Source: a virus. From it: a stretch of DNA of 36,159 nt. Positions 1 to 9,156 of the stretch are shown here, piece after piece. How positions within the stretch are numbered: the first letter of the stretch is position 1; each line of letters begins with the position of its first letter. The notes under the pieces are model-generated. The model did not search any database, was not told the DNA's origin, and was given only the letters and a program-made list of their open reading frames with translations. A program made the position numbers and the translations under genes. Where the stretch lies: IMG/VR virus record IMGVR_UViG_3300032245_000376, positions 1 through 36,159 of that record; one strand, given 5' to 3'.

Positions 1-1
1 A

Positions 2-1189
2 ATGTCACAATTATTAAATGAAAGATGGTCAGAGACCAAATACGCACTGCTTGAAGGCCTAACGCGTAACCGTCGTAGTTCTATGGGCGTATGCTTAGAG
101 AACACACGCAAGTTCTTGGCTGAAAGCGCAACAGCAGGTGCAACTAGCGCAGGTAACGTAGCAACACTTAACCGTGTTATTCTACCAGTTATCCGTCGTG
201 TTATGCCTACAGTTATTGCCAACGAGATCATCGGCGTTCAGCCAATGACTGGTCCAGTTGGTCAAATCCACACATTACGTGTACGTTATGCAGATGCTTC
301 TCAAGAAGTTTCCGCAGGCGAAGAAGCATTGAGCCCATTCAAAATTGCTCAAGCATATTCTGGTAACGACAGCAACAGCACACCACGTGCGGCTGCTACA
401 AGTACTCTAGAGGGTACACCAGGTAAGCGTATGAGCATTCAAATCTTGAAGGCACCAGTAGAAGCCAAGAGCCGCAAACTAAGCGCACGTTGGACATTCG
501 AAGCCGCTCAAGATGCTCAAGCACAACAAGGTATTGATATCGAAGCAGAAATCATGGCCGCTTTGGCACAAGAGATCACTGCTGAGATCGACCAAGAGAT
601 CCTAGCAAGCCTACGTGGTTTGGCAACTGTTGAAGAAACATATGACCAAGCATTAGTATCTGGTACTGCTACATTCGTTGGTGACGAGCATGCCGCATTG
701 GCAATTCAAATCAACCGTGTTGCTAACTTGATCGCTCAACGCACACGTCGTGGTGCGGCTAACTGGGCTGTTGTTTCTAACCAGGCTCTAACGATCCTAC
801 AAAGTGCAACAACTAGTGCATTTGCTCGTACAACAGAAGGTACATTTGAAGCACCTACAAACACTAAGTTTGTTGGTACATTGAACGGTTCTTTACGTGT
901 TTACGTAGATGCATATCTACCAGACAGCGGTTCTCAGTCAATCTATGACAACCAAGTTCTAGTTGGATACAAAGGTTCTAGCGAGGCAGATGCTGCCGCG
1001 TTCTATTGCCCTTACATTCCTCTAATGAGTTCTGGTGTTGTTCTAGATCCAGCAACATTCGAACCAGTAGTTGGTTTCCTAACACGTTACGGTTACGTAG
1101 AACTAAGCAACACTGCTTCTTCTCTAGGTAACGCCGCTGACTACTTAGGTAAAGTAAGCATCAACTCTGCTAACACAAGTTACAAGTAA
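2..1189 (+). CDS. 23: Major capsid protein, T4 gp23-like (complete, compact form)
   Basis: This 395 aa protein is a T4-type gp23, which forms the hexamers of the phage head. Recognisable family stretches are IANEIIGVQPMTGPVGQ (about residues 72-88), EAKSRKLSARWTFEAAQDAQ (about 155-174), VGYKGSSEADAAAFYCPYIP (about 322-341) and FEPVVGFLTRYGYVEL near the C-terminus, each matching conserved parts of T4 gp23. The start MSQLL...RW is the usual N-terminus of aquatic gp23 proteins, so the gene is complete although only one base precedes it and its ribosome site is outside the window. L39-A40-E41 fits the (I/L)xE consensus of the T4 prohead protease gp21 and sits at the right distance for removal of the N-terminal peptide. 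The protein is much shorter than T4 gp23 (521 aa). Only about 50 residues separate the VRYAD and EAKSRKL blocks, so the T4 insertion domain is largely absent. It is followed at once by a terminator. Confidence 0.95.
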   Translation: MSQLLNERWSETKYALLEGLTRNRRSSMGVCLENTRKFLAESATAGATSAGNVATLNRVILPVIRRVMPTVIANEIIGVQPMTGPVGQIHTLRVRYADASQEVSAGEEALSPFKIAQAYSGNDSNSTPRAAATSTLEGTPGKRMSIQILKAPVEAKSRKLSARWTFEAAQDAQAQQGIDIEAEIMAALAQEITAEIDQEILASLRGLATVEETYDQALVSGTATFVGDEHAALAIQINRVANLIAQRTRRGAANWAVVSNQALTILQSATTSAFARTTEGTFEAPTNTKFVGTLNGSLRVYVDAYLPDSGSQSIYDNQVLVGYKGSSEADAAAFYCPYIPLMSSGVVLDPATFEPVVGFLTRYGYVELSNTASSLGNAADYLGKVSINSANTSYK

Positions 1190-1215
1190 TCAAATACTTG
1201 GCTTTAAAGCAAAAC

Positions 1216-1240
1216 AAAAACCCGCTTCGGCGGGTTTTTT
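1216..1240 (+). terminator. Rho-independent terminator after gp23, UUCG tetraloop
   Basis: The stem CCCGC (1221-1225) pairs with GCGGG (1230-1234) around a TTCG loop and is followed by six T. The flanking A tract (1216-1220) lengthens the stem. It lies 27 bases after the gp23 stop and would cap the abundant capsid mRNA. Confidence 0.93.
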
Positions 1241-1242
1241 GT

Positions 1243-1249
1243 TAAATAC
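1243..1249 (+). promoter_or_regulatory. Putative late promoter element TAAATAC
   Basis: The TAAATAC motif follows the gp23 terminator by only a few bases. It resembles the T4 late promoter core TATAAATA and the NATAAATA form described for T4-like cyanophages. The next gene starts 67 bases downstream. The same seven bases recur in front of several other genes in this window. Promoter function is inferred from position and recurrence. Confidence 0.55.
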
Positions 1250-1316
1250 AAATGAGATATTATGCAGTACCATCTGCGTAGACCTCAAACGTCATTATAT
1301 TTTAAGGAGAAACAAA

Positions 1317-2228
1317 ATGGGACGTCCAATTAAAAAGAAATTCTTTGGTAACTTAAACAACGAACAATTCGGCAGCGTAAATACTGGTAGCGGTATCGGC
1401 GGTGAAGGTGTTGCTAGCGTTAGCATTAGCAATACAGGTACATTATATTCACAAGGTACTATAATAACATTCTCAGCACCACAAGAGCCAACAGGTCGTA
1501 CAGCAACAGGTCACCCTGTGTTTACAACAGACGGAAATGGTGGATTTGGTATTACCAGTATTGTTATTGACGATTCTGGTACAGGTTATACATCTGCTCC
1601 AACATTAACAGTTACAACAGCCTCTGTAGTTACACAATATGTAACCAACTCTGGCGTTACTGCAACAAATACAATGAGTGTTGCTAGTGTTGTTGGCATT
1701 CAAATCGGTATGAGAGTATACGGCGGCGGCAACGGTGGCCTTGTTACAGCGGTTGATCCAGTATTAAACCGTGTTACATCTAGTCTACCTAACTCTACAT
1801 CATGGACTAACGCAAACAACTTAAAGTTTTATGATCAAGGTTCGGGTTTTGCCAAGACAGTTACTTTAACAAGCACAACAACTAATGCACTTAAAGTTAT
1901 GGCATACCTACAGACCAAAGATGGTGGTACAGATGCTAAACTTGCTGATATTGTTAAACAAGAAGCAAGCCACCGTTATCTAGTTAAGACTAGCGAAGGT
2001 ATTGGTCAGTGCAAACTAGTTAATACCAGCACATTGACTGCTGGTCAAATGAACATTGTTGCTACAGATACTAACGGTAGCACTTATTATGTTACAAAAT
2101 TAACAGCACGTCGCGCAGTTATTACACGTTCTACTGCTAGCGGTAGTTTCGTATATGCAAGCGGTTCAAGTGTTGGTTGGAATATTTCAACACCGGCAAC
2201 AGACATCGTAACTATTGCCAACGTTTAA
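1317..2228 (+). CDS. Virion structural-type protein of unknown role (303 aa)
   Basis: I chose the ATG at 1317 because a strong AAGGAG ribosome site lies at 1304-1309. An in-frame extension to a TTG at 1239 would run through the terminator U-tract and promoter motif. The protein starts with a basic peptide (MGRPIKKKFFGN). It has a Gly/Ser/Thr-rich beta-type body with a VIDDSGTGYTSAPTLTV motif, and a C-terminal part containing SHRYLVKTSEGIGQCKLVN and TYYVTKLTARRAVI. That C-terminal pattern is familiar to me from virion proteins of T4-like aquatic phages, but I cannot give an assembly role. It sits alone between two UUCG terminators, suggesting its own transcript. Confidence 0.75.
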   Translation: MGRPIKKKFFGNLNNEQFGSVNTGSGIGGEGVASVSISNTGTLYSQGTIITFSAPQEPTGRTATGHPVFTTDGNGGFGITSIVIDDSGTGYTSAPTLTVTTASVVTQYVTNSGVTATNTMSVASVVGIQIGMRVYGGGNGGLVTAVDPVLNRVTSSLPNSTSWTNANNLKFYDQGSGFAKTVTLTSTTTNALKVMAYLQTKDGGTDAKLADIVKQEASHRYLVKTSEGIGQCKLVNTSTLTAGQMNIVATDTNGSTYYVTKLTARRAVITRSTASGSFVYASGSSVGWNISTPATDIVTIANV

Positions 2229-2247
2229 TTAATTTTAAACTCAATAT

Positions 2248-2272
2248 AAAGGACTCTTCGGAGTCCTTTTTT
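2248..2272 (+). terminator. Rho-independent terminator, UUCG tetraloop
   Basis: The stem GGACTC (2251-2256) pairs with GAGTCC (2261-2266) around a TTCG loop and is extended by AAA/TTT pairs. A T tract runs to 2272. It lies 20 bases after the stop of the preceding gene. Confidence 0.93.
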
Positions 2273-2279
2273 ATTATGG

Positions 2280-2286
2280 TAAATAC
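2280..2286 (+). promoter_or_regulatory. Putative late promoter element TAAATAC, 3 bases before a start codon
   Basis: GGTAAATAC lies between the terminator ending at 2272 and the ATG at 2290. If it works like a T4 late -10 element, transcription would begin at or very near the start codon, giving a leaderless or nearly leaderless mRNA. No Shine-Dalgarno sequence lies between it and the ATG. Confidence 0.5.
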
Positions 2287-2289
2287 GTT

Positions 2290-2799
2290 ATGAGCACTAT
2301 TTGGATTACCCCTAATAACATTACACAGTATGCAGAAGACGATTCGCATATTCGTTGGGGCACAGACAATTTTGAAATGGTTAGAACTCTTAATAGAGGA
2401 GTGTCATTAAGCAATCCACTATTACACATAGCCAGACAACCCAGGAATGATATAACCATGAAAACTTGGTATGTCAAAGCAACAAATTTTAATTTTACAA
2501 GTATTCCTAACACTGTGTCTGGAATAGTATTTAAATTTACAGTTGACAGAGTTGGTCGTGTATTCGACGATACCGTACAACTAACTGTTAACGATGAGTT
2601 AATAGGCGAAAACAAGTGTGCTAAAACTGTTGACCCTATTCAAACCTACGGCGGCTCTACAGATTTGTGGAAGATAGACAACATATCCGATATTATTCAA
2701 GATCCATCATTTGGAATAGTAGTAAGATTAAAAAGTCATCCTAATTGGCCTCATAAAACAACACCGATTTTAAGAGGCATCGAACTACAAATATGCTAA
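2290..2799 (+). CDS. Unknown phage protein (169 aa), probable virion component
   Basis: The 169 aa protein starts at the ATG at 2290, three bases after a TAAATAC motif, and lacks a clear ribosome site. It has no signal peptide or membrane segment. Composition suggests a mixed beta protein, with GIVFKFTVDRVGRVFDDTVQ in the middle and GIVVRLKSHPNWPHKTTPIL near the C-terminus. I do not recognise a named family. Its place between two structural-type genes and upstream of the giant fibre gene, with its own apparent late promoter, argues for a virion or assembly role. An ORF on the opposite strand over the same interval is treated as a shadow. Confidence 0.75.
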   Translation: MSTIWITPNNITQYAEDDSHIRWGTDNFEMVRTLNRGVSLSNPLLHIARQPRNDITMKTWYVKATNFNFTSIPNTVSGIVFKFTVDRVGRVFDDTVQLTVNDELIGENKCAKTVDPIQTYGGSTDLWKIDNISDIIQDPSFGIVVRLKSHPNWPHKTTPILRGIELQIC

Positions 2800-2804
2800 A
2801 CGAA

Positions 2805-2811
2805 TAAATAC
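2805..2811 (+). promoter_or_regulatory. Putative late promoter element TAAATAC before the giant fibre gene
   Basis: GAATAAATACC lies just after the stop of the 169 aa gene and 19 bases before the ATG at 2831. A ribosome site (AAAGGA, 2815-2820) sits in between, so this copy is arranged as a conventional promoter plus leader. Confidence 0.55.
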
Positions 2812-2830
2812 CCTAAAGGAATCTAAAATA

Positions 2831-5800
2831 ATGGTTAGAAAATCAGGTACACGATCAATAGCACCGCAGAGTGGCTCAGTACAGACAACAAATAATGTAC
2901 AATCATTATCTCAGGCTGATAATGTCACCCTGATTAGATCGTCGTCTACAAACGTTGCAGGGTATCTAAGAGTTACAGGTCAACTAGGACCGACTATTGT
3001 TTTTCGAAATAATGCTGCCAACGTTGGTAGCATACTTAATACAAGTGCCGCTGAGCCTTTTGATATAGATCAAACTCTATTCAGTACCACAGCACAACGA
3101 GAAGCCGCAGGAGCATACTTTAGTGGTGGTGTAGGTATTGAAAAAGATCTGTCTGTTGGGGGATTTATCTACGGACGTATTGCAACTGCAAATACTGCAA
3201 CCACAAGTAGTAACATTGTAGTTCTTAAAACTAATTTAGATGCTACATATTTTCCTTTAATGACTGATGGTGCAGGCATTGTTCAGGAAGGTGCAAATTT
3301 ATTTGCAGATATTTACAATCAAGATGGCAGTTCTGGTGGACTAAAATATAATCCATATCGTGGAAAAATTACAACAGAAAGAATTGGTGTTATTAGTACA
3401 GATAGTTCTACAAGTACAACAACTGGAGCATTTACTGTAACTGGTGGCGTGGGTATTGGACAAGACGTTTATATTGGCGGAAGTATTCTTCGTGATAATG
3501 CCAATACTGGTACAATCGGCGCACAAGATTATGAATGGGCAGATGCGTACCTTAACAAAGTATATTCAAAATTTATTGGAAGCACTGCAAGTAGCCTAAC
3601 ACTTGCACCCGGAGCAGGCATAACAGATATTTTTGGAGACATTCGTGTTCGTGGACAAACTCCAATCGGTACTGCACCTGTTGTAACAAACACATTATAT
3701 GTGACCATGGATGGCGATGATACTAACGATGGTCGCGCTCAAGATTCAAGTCGTGCTTGCCGTACAATTGGCGGCGCAATGAACAGTCCCTACTATCAAC
3801 CCGGCACACAGATTCTTGTTAGTGCTGGTCGATATTTAGAAAATAATCCATTGGTAATGAAACCATATACTTCTGTTAGAGGTAGTGATATTCGTACCAC
3901 ATTCATTGAGCCAATTAATAAGACACAGGACTTATTCCATGTTAACAGCGGATGTTACCTAAACTATATGAACTTCTTAAACGGACGAAGTGGTCGGTTA
4001 GATGGTGCATATGATCAAAGGTTTAATAGAGGTGCCTATGCCGCATCATTTCCTCCTCAAACCGGTGATAATAGAATTGATGTATTCCAGTCTCCATATG
4101 TACAAAACTGTACAAATCAAAGTGGTCCGTGGTTAAGAGATGGAACCATGTTCCGTCCAAATAACACAGTACAAATTCCCAAGGCAGTGGGTCTTGCCAC
4201 ATGGGAGTCCAACACTTCTACAATCACTGTTTCTCTATCAACAGGCGATTTGCGTATTGGACAGAGTGTTAATCAAGGACAACAAAATCCAGGATTCTTC
4301 AATGCCCGTACCTTACTGTTAGCCAATAAACCTTTTATTCAAAGTCAGACAGTTGCCTATGTTGATGCAACGTTTAACAGTGGTGCATTTTCTTATGATC
4401 AAACTAAATGTGCTAGAGATACAGGATTGATTATTAATGCTATTGCTATGGACCTGCTGTGCAATAGTACTAGCGATAGTACTTTTGCAGGTATACAATA
4501 TTGGAATCAAGGAACCTACACTGGAGATATTCCTTCTGAAATAACACAGACTATTGCGGCTATTACACACTTAAGAGATATAGCGATTCCTAGTGTTAGT
4601 TCAGGTAATCAATCAACAGTTACAGGGTTGTTCAATAAAATAATTGGTATATTGACCGCTAATTCTACTGCTGGTATTACAGATCAAGTAATCTACGGTG
4701 GATTACCAACAACTGACTCCGGTACAGTTACTGATTATAATACTTTACAAACAAATAAGGCTAGTATACAAGATGCAATCATTGCTTGGATCACTACAAA
4801 CTATCCTAGTCTAAGTTACAATCAAGAAACGTGCCGTAGAGATGTTGGTTATATTATTGACAGTGTATGTTTTGACTTACTACACGGTGGCAACATTCAA
4901 AGTATCAAGAGTGGTGTGTATTATTATACATATTCTAATACATCAACACTAGCGTCAAGTAAAGAAGTTCCTGCTACTATTTCTGCTTATCGTTTTATTA
5001 AGAGTATTATTCCTAATATTGTTAAAGGTGATCAATTATTAAAAACATATCAGTTTAGCGTAAGTCAAGTAACAAATTTAGATGCCGCTACATCTCATGA
5101 AGTCTCTGAACTACAAAACAAGATTGATATTATAACAGGTATTATTAGAAACGGCCCTGACTTTGCTGGCGAGAAAACTCCCATCAATCTAACTGAGAAT
5201 ACTTCGGTGGGTGTGTTAAATGCTTATAACTTATTGATTGCTAATCTTAACTTTATCAAGGCTGAAGTTGTTGCATTTATCGATCAGACTATGAATAATT
5301 TTGACTATAACAGACAACTATGTTATAGAGATGCTGGAATACTTGTAGAAAATATGGCCTATGATATGGCTTTTGGTGGAAATCAAAAGAGTGTTGAAAG
5401 TGGTCTAGCCTACTATAGGGGTGTTACCAGTGTCATTGCTGGCCAGGAAACACAAACAATTGAAGCAATTGACTACATTGCATATTTGTGCTCATTAGTT
5501 GTTCAAAATCAAACATGCCCTGTATTAGTACCTCCGGCAAATATTCCTACAGACAGTCAAGTCATTAATACAGTAATGACTGGTGGCGATGTTACATTAT
5601 CATCAATTAAGAAATTATTCAATATAACAACTAACATAATTGACAACGGCCCAACTGCGGCTCCTGATATTTTTATCAGTACAGGACCAGATTCTGCTTT
5701 TGTCAGTGCTGAAGTATTATTGCATGCCAATCGTACATTCATTCAAGAAAATGTTATTAATTATATCAACTATAACTTGTGCAATCCTCCTAAAGCATTG

Positions 5801-8800
5801 CCATATAATCAAATTAAGTGTCGTAGAGATGCAGGAATAATACTTGATAGTGTGGCTATTGATTTATTGTTCCCAACACCTAGCAACTCACAATCTACAT
5901 TCTCTGGATTGCAATATTTTAATCAAGGCGGGTATACAGGGTCAATTGAACAAGAAATTAATCCAACTATAGATGCCGTAACGTATCTAAGAGATTTAAG
6001 TGTTAAAATTGTACAAAATATTACAACATCCACAGATGCTCTAGTAGGTGTAACAAGATATTCTAACGGAGTACAGACAACATCAAGCAATTATGCAACC
6101 AGTGTAGAAGTTAAAAAAATACGATCTGAATTTGGTATTATACTAACTATCCTTAATGGGCAAACTACTGGATGGACAGATCAAGTTGTTGCCAACAGCG
6201 GAACTGCTAGTAATCTAAAGGGTATTGAAAATACTGTAAATTTATTACAGGCAAATAAAACTTACATGGCCCAAGAAGTTACTGCCTATATAAATGCTAC
6301 TAACCCAGGGTTTACATATTCAGAAATTACATGCCAGCGAGATGTAGGATATATTATTGATAGTATATGTTTTGATTTATTGTATGGTGGTAATCGACAA
6401 GCAATTCAATCTGGATTAAGTTATTATACCAGTGCAGTAGGAACCACAGTGATTCCAGGAGAAACAGCCGCTACTGTCGATGCGTTTATGTTTATGGGTG
6501 ATTTAGCATCAAAATTAATCCAAGGTCAATCTTTTTACCCTCTGCAGACAAAAGTAAAACCAACGCTGTCATTGCCTATAAGCGACAGCACAAACGCCAA
6601 TAAGGTAACTGAAATTATTAGCACCATTACAAATATTGTTGCTAATGGGCCAACAGTGGCAGCAACACTAGTTCCTGTGTCGTTAACACGTTCTGCATCA
6701 TCTGAAACAGAACGTGCATTTAATATTATTATTGCAAACCGCAAGTTTATTGTAGAAGAAACTATTGCTTACTTAGATAAAACTTACAATCCCGAATCCT
6801 TTAACTATAATCAAGAATCTTGTTTTAGAGATACAGGATTGATTATTGATGCAGTAAGTCAGGATATCTTACTTGGCGGCAATAGAAAGTCACTTGAAGC
6901 AGGATTAAGTTACTGGAATCAAGGTTACAACTATGTTGCCGGACAAGAAACTACAACTACACTAGCAATTAACTATGCAAGAGATCTTGCTCTGCAGGTT
7001 ATTGCTAATACAACAGTTACCAGCGTAACAGGTACAGTAGCAACACAGGTTATTAATCCTTTCTATCAATACGGTGGCGATTATATGCCGCAAGAGGCAA
7101 TTGCCCGCAACTTTAATATTATAACCAACATTATCCAAAACGGACCTCAGGTAGCCCCTTCAGAGTATATCGGCGGTGGTGTATTTGCAGTATCGGGACC
7201 CAACGGCGATATTGTAAACGTTGCACCAACAGTTACCTACATAAATGAAATATCAGCAGGAACATATGAGATAGGTCTTAGCCAAGACACAATAGGATAC
7301 GGAGATAATTCAACACTATACTTTGGAAACACAACAATTTATCCTTTACAAGATGTTGAAGTTGATGCATTAAGCCTTGAGTTAACCGGCGATGCAACTA
7401 CATGGAATCAACGAAAAGTTGATCCAATTGGTGCAATGGGCGGGGCATTAATTGATGGTGCAGTGGTCAGTGAGCGTTCGCCAATTCAATCGTTTGTTTT
7501 TGATGCTTACACGCAATTGAATCAAGGCGGTATTGGTGTTAAAATTACCAACAACGGATATGCACAGTTAGTTTCTGTGTTTACAATTTTCTGTAGTATT
7601 GGTGTTATCTGTGATAATGGTGGTATTGCTTCTGTTACTAACTCCAACTGTAACTTTGGTGATATTTCATTGTTGGCCAAAGGATATGGTCCACGAAGTT
7701 TTAGCGGTACTGTGTTTAACCCCGCATATCGCTCATATCCATTTAGTCCAGATGTTTCTGGCGGAGCCTACTTAGACCAATTTTATCCAACAGGCTATTG
7801 GCCAAACAATGGCGGACAAGTTGAAATATTTGTTCCAGATGTTGGTAACAGACCTCACATTGGTCAAGTTATGGAAATTGTTCCACCTAACGGTCATACT
7901 AACGAACAAGGACTCCCAGGATTCTTAAACACACAACCAAGTACAAGTACAATTTCTACAGGTACAATTAATCTAACAGGAATTAGCACAACTGATGTGT
8001 TTATAGGCAACACGGTCTATATTAAAGATCAATACGGTCGCCAGTGGGACGACAACGGAGTTTGGTATGCGGCTACAGGTACAGTCGTTGCTGATGTTAA
8101 TTATAATAGTATTAGTTTAAATCAAGCATTGACCAGTGGCGGCGGCGACGTTACTAATCCAACATACTTTACACTATATTTCTGTGGAAACAGTTATTAT
8201 ACAGTGCAGACTAGTTCAGTTGCCGAGCAACCTTATGCACCCAATACTAATATTTTAAGTGCAAACAGTGATCCGTATTATCAAGGACCTACAATAAGTC
8301 AAATTTCAGCGCATATTAATACGTTAGAATATATGCAGACTGTAGTTGATAAGGTAATTGCTAACATTCCTGTAACACCGACATTCGGCAATTCAGAAAC
8401 ACAGATAATTAATGCAACAGTGGTAGGAGGAGCCGCCGCTCAACCGTTTATTGATTTACGATTTGGTTACATGATCAATATTATTGGTGCTCCAAATATC
8501 GCTGCCGCACAGTCTGTAGTTCCGCAAAGTCAAATTATTACTTCCGGAACTGTACCAACTGGTGCAGGTAATGCAGTTGCGTTAATAACAAGTAATATTG
8601 ACTTTATTTCAGCAGAGGTTGCAGCCTATGTGGCATTAAATCTTGCAAGCGGTCTTGGAGATTACAATACCGATAAATGTGTTAGAGATGTTAAATTAAT
8701 TTTACAACAACTAATCTATGATCTACAATCAGGCGGAAACTATAATAGTGTCTATAGTGGACTAAGTTATTGGAGTCGTAGCGGTACATACCACGTTGTT

Positions 8801-9145
8801 ACATTAGGAGAAGCAGTAACTCGTCCGGATTTATTCCCAGATGGTTCTATAGCAAACTTCTACCAACGTAGTTATATTTCAGCAAGTGGTTACCTATTCG
8901 AATATGTAGGTGCAGGAACAAATTACGGTGCATTACCACAACGTGGTGTTGCAGATCCTGTACAGGCAAAAGAAACAGTACAATTAAATGCTGGGAAGGT
9001 ATTCTTTACATCAACTGACCAAAACGGTGACTTCCGTATTGGTCCAGGGTTAGTTATTAGTCAAGCAACAGGTGTTCTAAGTGGTAGAACATTTGTACAA
9101 TCACTATATGCAAATATGACTCCATTCATATTGGCAATTGAATAA
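2831..9145 (+). CDS. Giant fibre/virion structural protein with beta-helix and Cys-Arg-Asp repeats (2104 aa)
   Basis: This is the largest gene in the window. Residues about 90-225 hold two 'GGVGI' fibre repeats. Around residue 291, VTMDGDDTNDGRAQD begins a pectin-lyase-like beta-helix segment. It is followed by copies of a repeat whose core is YNxxxCxRDxGxII(D)xxxxDLLxGGN...SGLxYY/W. Its Cys falls at residues 527, 668, 831, 997, 1168 and 1331, with a seventh diverged copy at 1950. A second beta-helix-like segment (about 1531-1690, with DGAVVSERSPIQSFVFDAYT) follows the sixth copy. The C-terminus (GKVFFTSTDQNGDFRIGPG) resembles ends of aquatic T4-like phage fibres. Similar repeats are, to my knowledge, present in cyanophage-type virion proteins of unknown function. 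A role as a large tail fibre or baseplate-attached appendage is inferred. Ribosome site AAAGGA lies upstream. Confidence 0.85.
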   Translation: MVRKSGTRSIAPQSGSVQTTNNVQSLSQADNVTLIRSSSTNVAGYLRVTGQLGPTIVFRNNAANVGSILNTSAAEPFDIDQTLFSTTAQREAAGAYFSGGVGIEKDLSVGGFIYGRIATANTATTSSNIVVLKTNLDATYFPLMTDGAGIVQEGANLFADIYNQDGSSGGLKYNPYRGKITTERIGVISTDSSTSTTTGAFTVTGGVGIGQDVYIGGSILRDNANTGTIGAQDYEWADAYLNKVYSKFIGSTASSLTLAPGAGITDIFGDIRVRGQTPIGTAPVVTNTLYVTMDGDDTNDGRAQDSSRACRTIGGAMNSPYYQPGTQILVSAGRYLENNPLVMKPYTSVRGSDIRTTFIEPINKTQDLFHVNSGCYLNYMNFLNGRSGRLDGAYDQRFNRGAYAASFPPQTGDNRIDVFQSPYVQNCTNQSGPWLRDGTMFRPNNTVQIPKAVGLATWESNTSTITVSLSTGDLRIGQSVNQGQQNPGFFNARTLLLANKPFIQSQTVAYVDATFNSGAFSYDQTKCARDTGLIINAIAMDLLCNSTSDSTFAGIQYWNQGTYTGDIPSEITQTIAAITHLRDIAIPSVSSGNQSTVTGLFNKIIGILTANSTAGITDQVIYGGLPTTDSGTVTDYNTLQTNKASIQDAIIAWITTNYPSLSYNQETCRRDVGYIIDSVCFDLLHGGNIQSIKSGVYYYTYSNTSTLASSKEVPATISAYRFIKSIIPNIVKGDQLLKTYQFSVSQVTNLDAATSHEVSELQNKIDIITGIIRNGPDFAGEKTPINLTENTSVGVLNAYNLLIANLNFIKAEVVAFIDQTMNNFDYNRQLCYRDAGILVENMAYDMAFGGNQKSVESGLAYYRGVTSVIAGQETQTIEAIDYIAYLCSLVVQNQTCPVLVPPANIPTDSQVINTVMTGGDVTLSSIKKLFNITTNIIDNGPTAAPDIFISTGPDSAFVSAEVLLHANRTFIQENVINYINYNLCNPPKALPYNQIKCRRDAGIILDSVAIDLLFPTPSNSQSTFSGLQYFNQGGYTGSIEQEINPTIDAVTYLRDLSVKIVQNITTSTDALVGVTRYSNGVQTTSSNYATSVEVKKIRSEFGIILTILNGQTTGWTDQVVANSGTASNLKGIENTVNLLQANKTYMAQEVTAYINATNPGFTYSEITCQRDVGYIIDSICFDLLYGGNRQAIQSGLSYYTSAVGTTVIPGETAATVDAFMFMGDLASKLIQGQSFYPLQTKVKPTLSLPISDSTNANKVTEIISTITNIVANGPTVAATLVPVSLTRSASSETERAFNIIIANRKFIVEETIAYLDKTYNPESFNYNQESCFRDTGLIIDAVSQDILLGGNRKSLEAGLSYWNQGYNYVAGQETTTTLAINYARDLALQVIANTTVTSVTGTVATQVINPFYQYGGDYMPQEAIARNFNIITNIIQNGPQVAPSEYIGGGVFAVSGPNGDIVNVAPTVTYINEISAGTYEIGLSQDTIGYGDNSTLYFGNTTIYPLQDVEVDALSLELTGDATTWNQRKVDPIGAMGGALIDGAVVSERSPIQSFVFDAYTQLNQGGIGVKITNNGYAQLVSVFTIFCSIGVICDNGGIASVTNSNCNFGDISLLAKGYGPRSFSGTVFNPAYRSYPFSPDVSGGAYLDQFYPTGYWPNNGGQVEIFVPDVGNRPHIGQVMEIVPPNGHTNEQGLPGFLNTQPSTSTISTGTINLTGISTTDVFIGNTVYIKDQYGRQWDDNGVWYAATGTVVADVNYNSISLNQALTSGGGDVTNPTYFTLYFCGNSYYTVQTSSVAEQPYAPNTNILSANSDPYYQGPTISQISAHINTLEYMQTVVDKVIANIPVTPTFGNSETQIINATVVGGAAAQPFIDLRFGYMINIIGAPNIAAAQSVVPQSQIITSGTVPTGAGNAVALITSNIDFISAEVAAYVALNLASGLGDYNTDKCVRDVKLILQQLIYDLQSGGNYNSVYSGLSYWSRSGTYHVVTLGEAVTRPDLFPDGSIANFYQRSYISASGYLFEYVGAGTNYGALPQRGVADPVQAKETVQLNAGKVFFTSTDQNGDFRIGPGLVISQATGVLSGRTFVQSLYANMTPFILAIE
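4340..6960 (+). repeat. Array of six Cys-Arg-Asp protein repeats within the giant fibre gene
   Basis: Six diverged copies are spaced about 420-510 bases apart, with Cys codons at 4409, 4832, 5321, 5819, 6332 and 6821. A seventh copy stands alone at 8678. Each unit has a helical-looking lead (NxxFIxxEVxAY), then YNxxxCxRD, then a hydrophobic IIDSxxxDLL segment, GGN, and SGLxYY or SGLxYW. The DNA copies differ strongly, so the repeat is maintained at protein level. Confidence 0.85.
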
Positions 9146-9156
9146 TAGGAAAGATT

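Noticed and set aside
1239-1316. TTG-initiated N-terminal extension of the 303 aa protein
   Set aside because: It begins in the T tract of the gp23 terminator, while a strong AAGGAG site fits the ATG at 1317.
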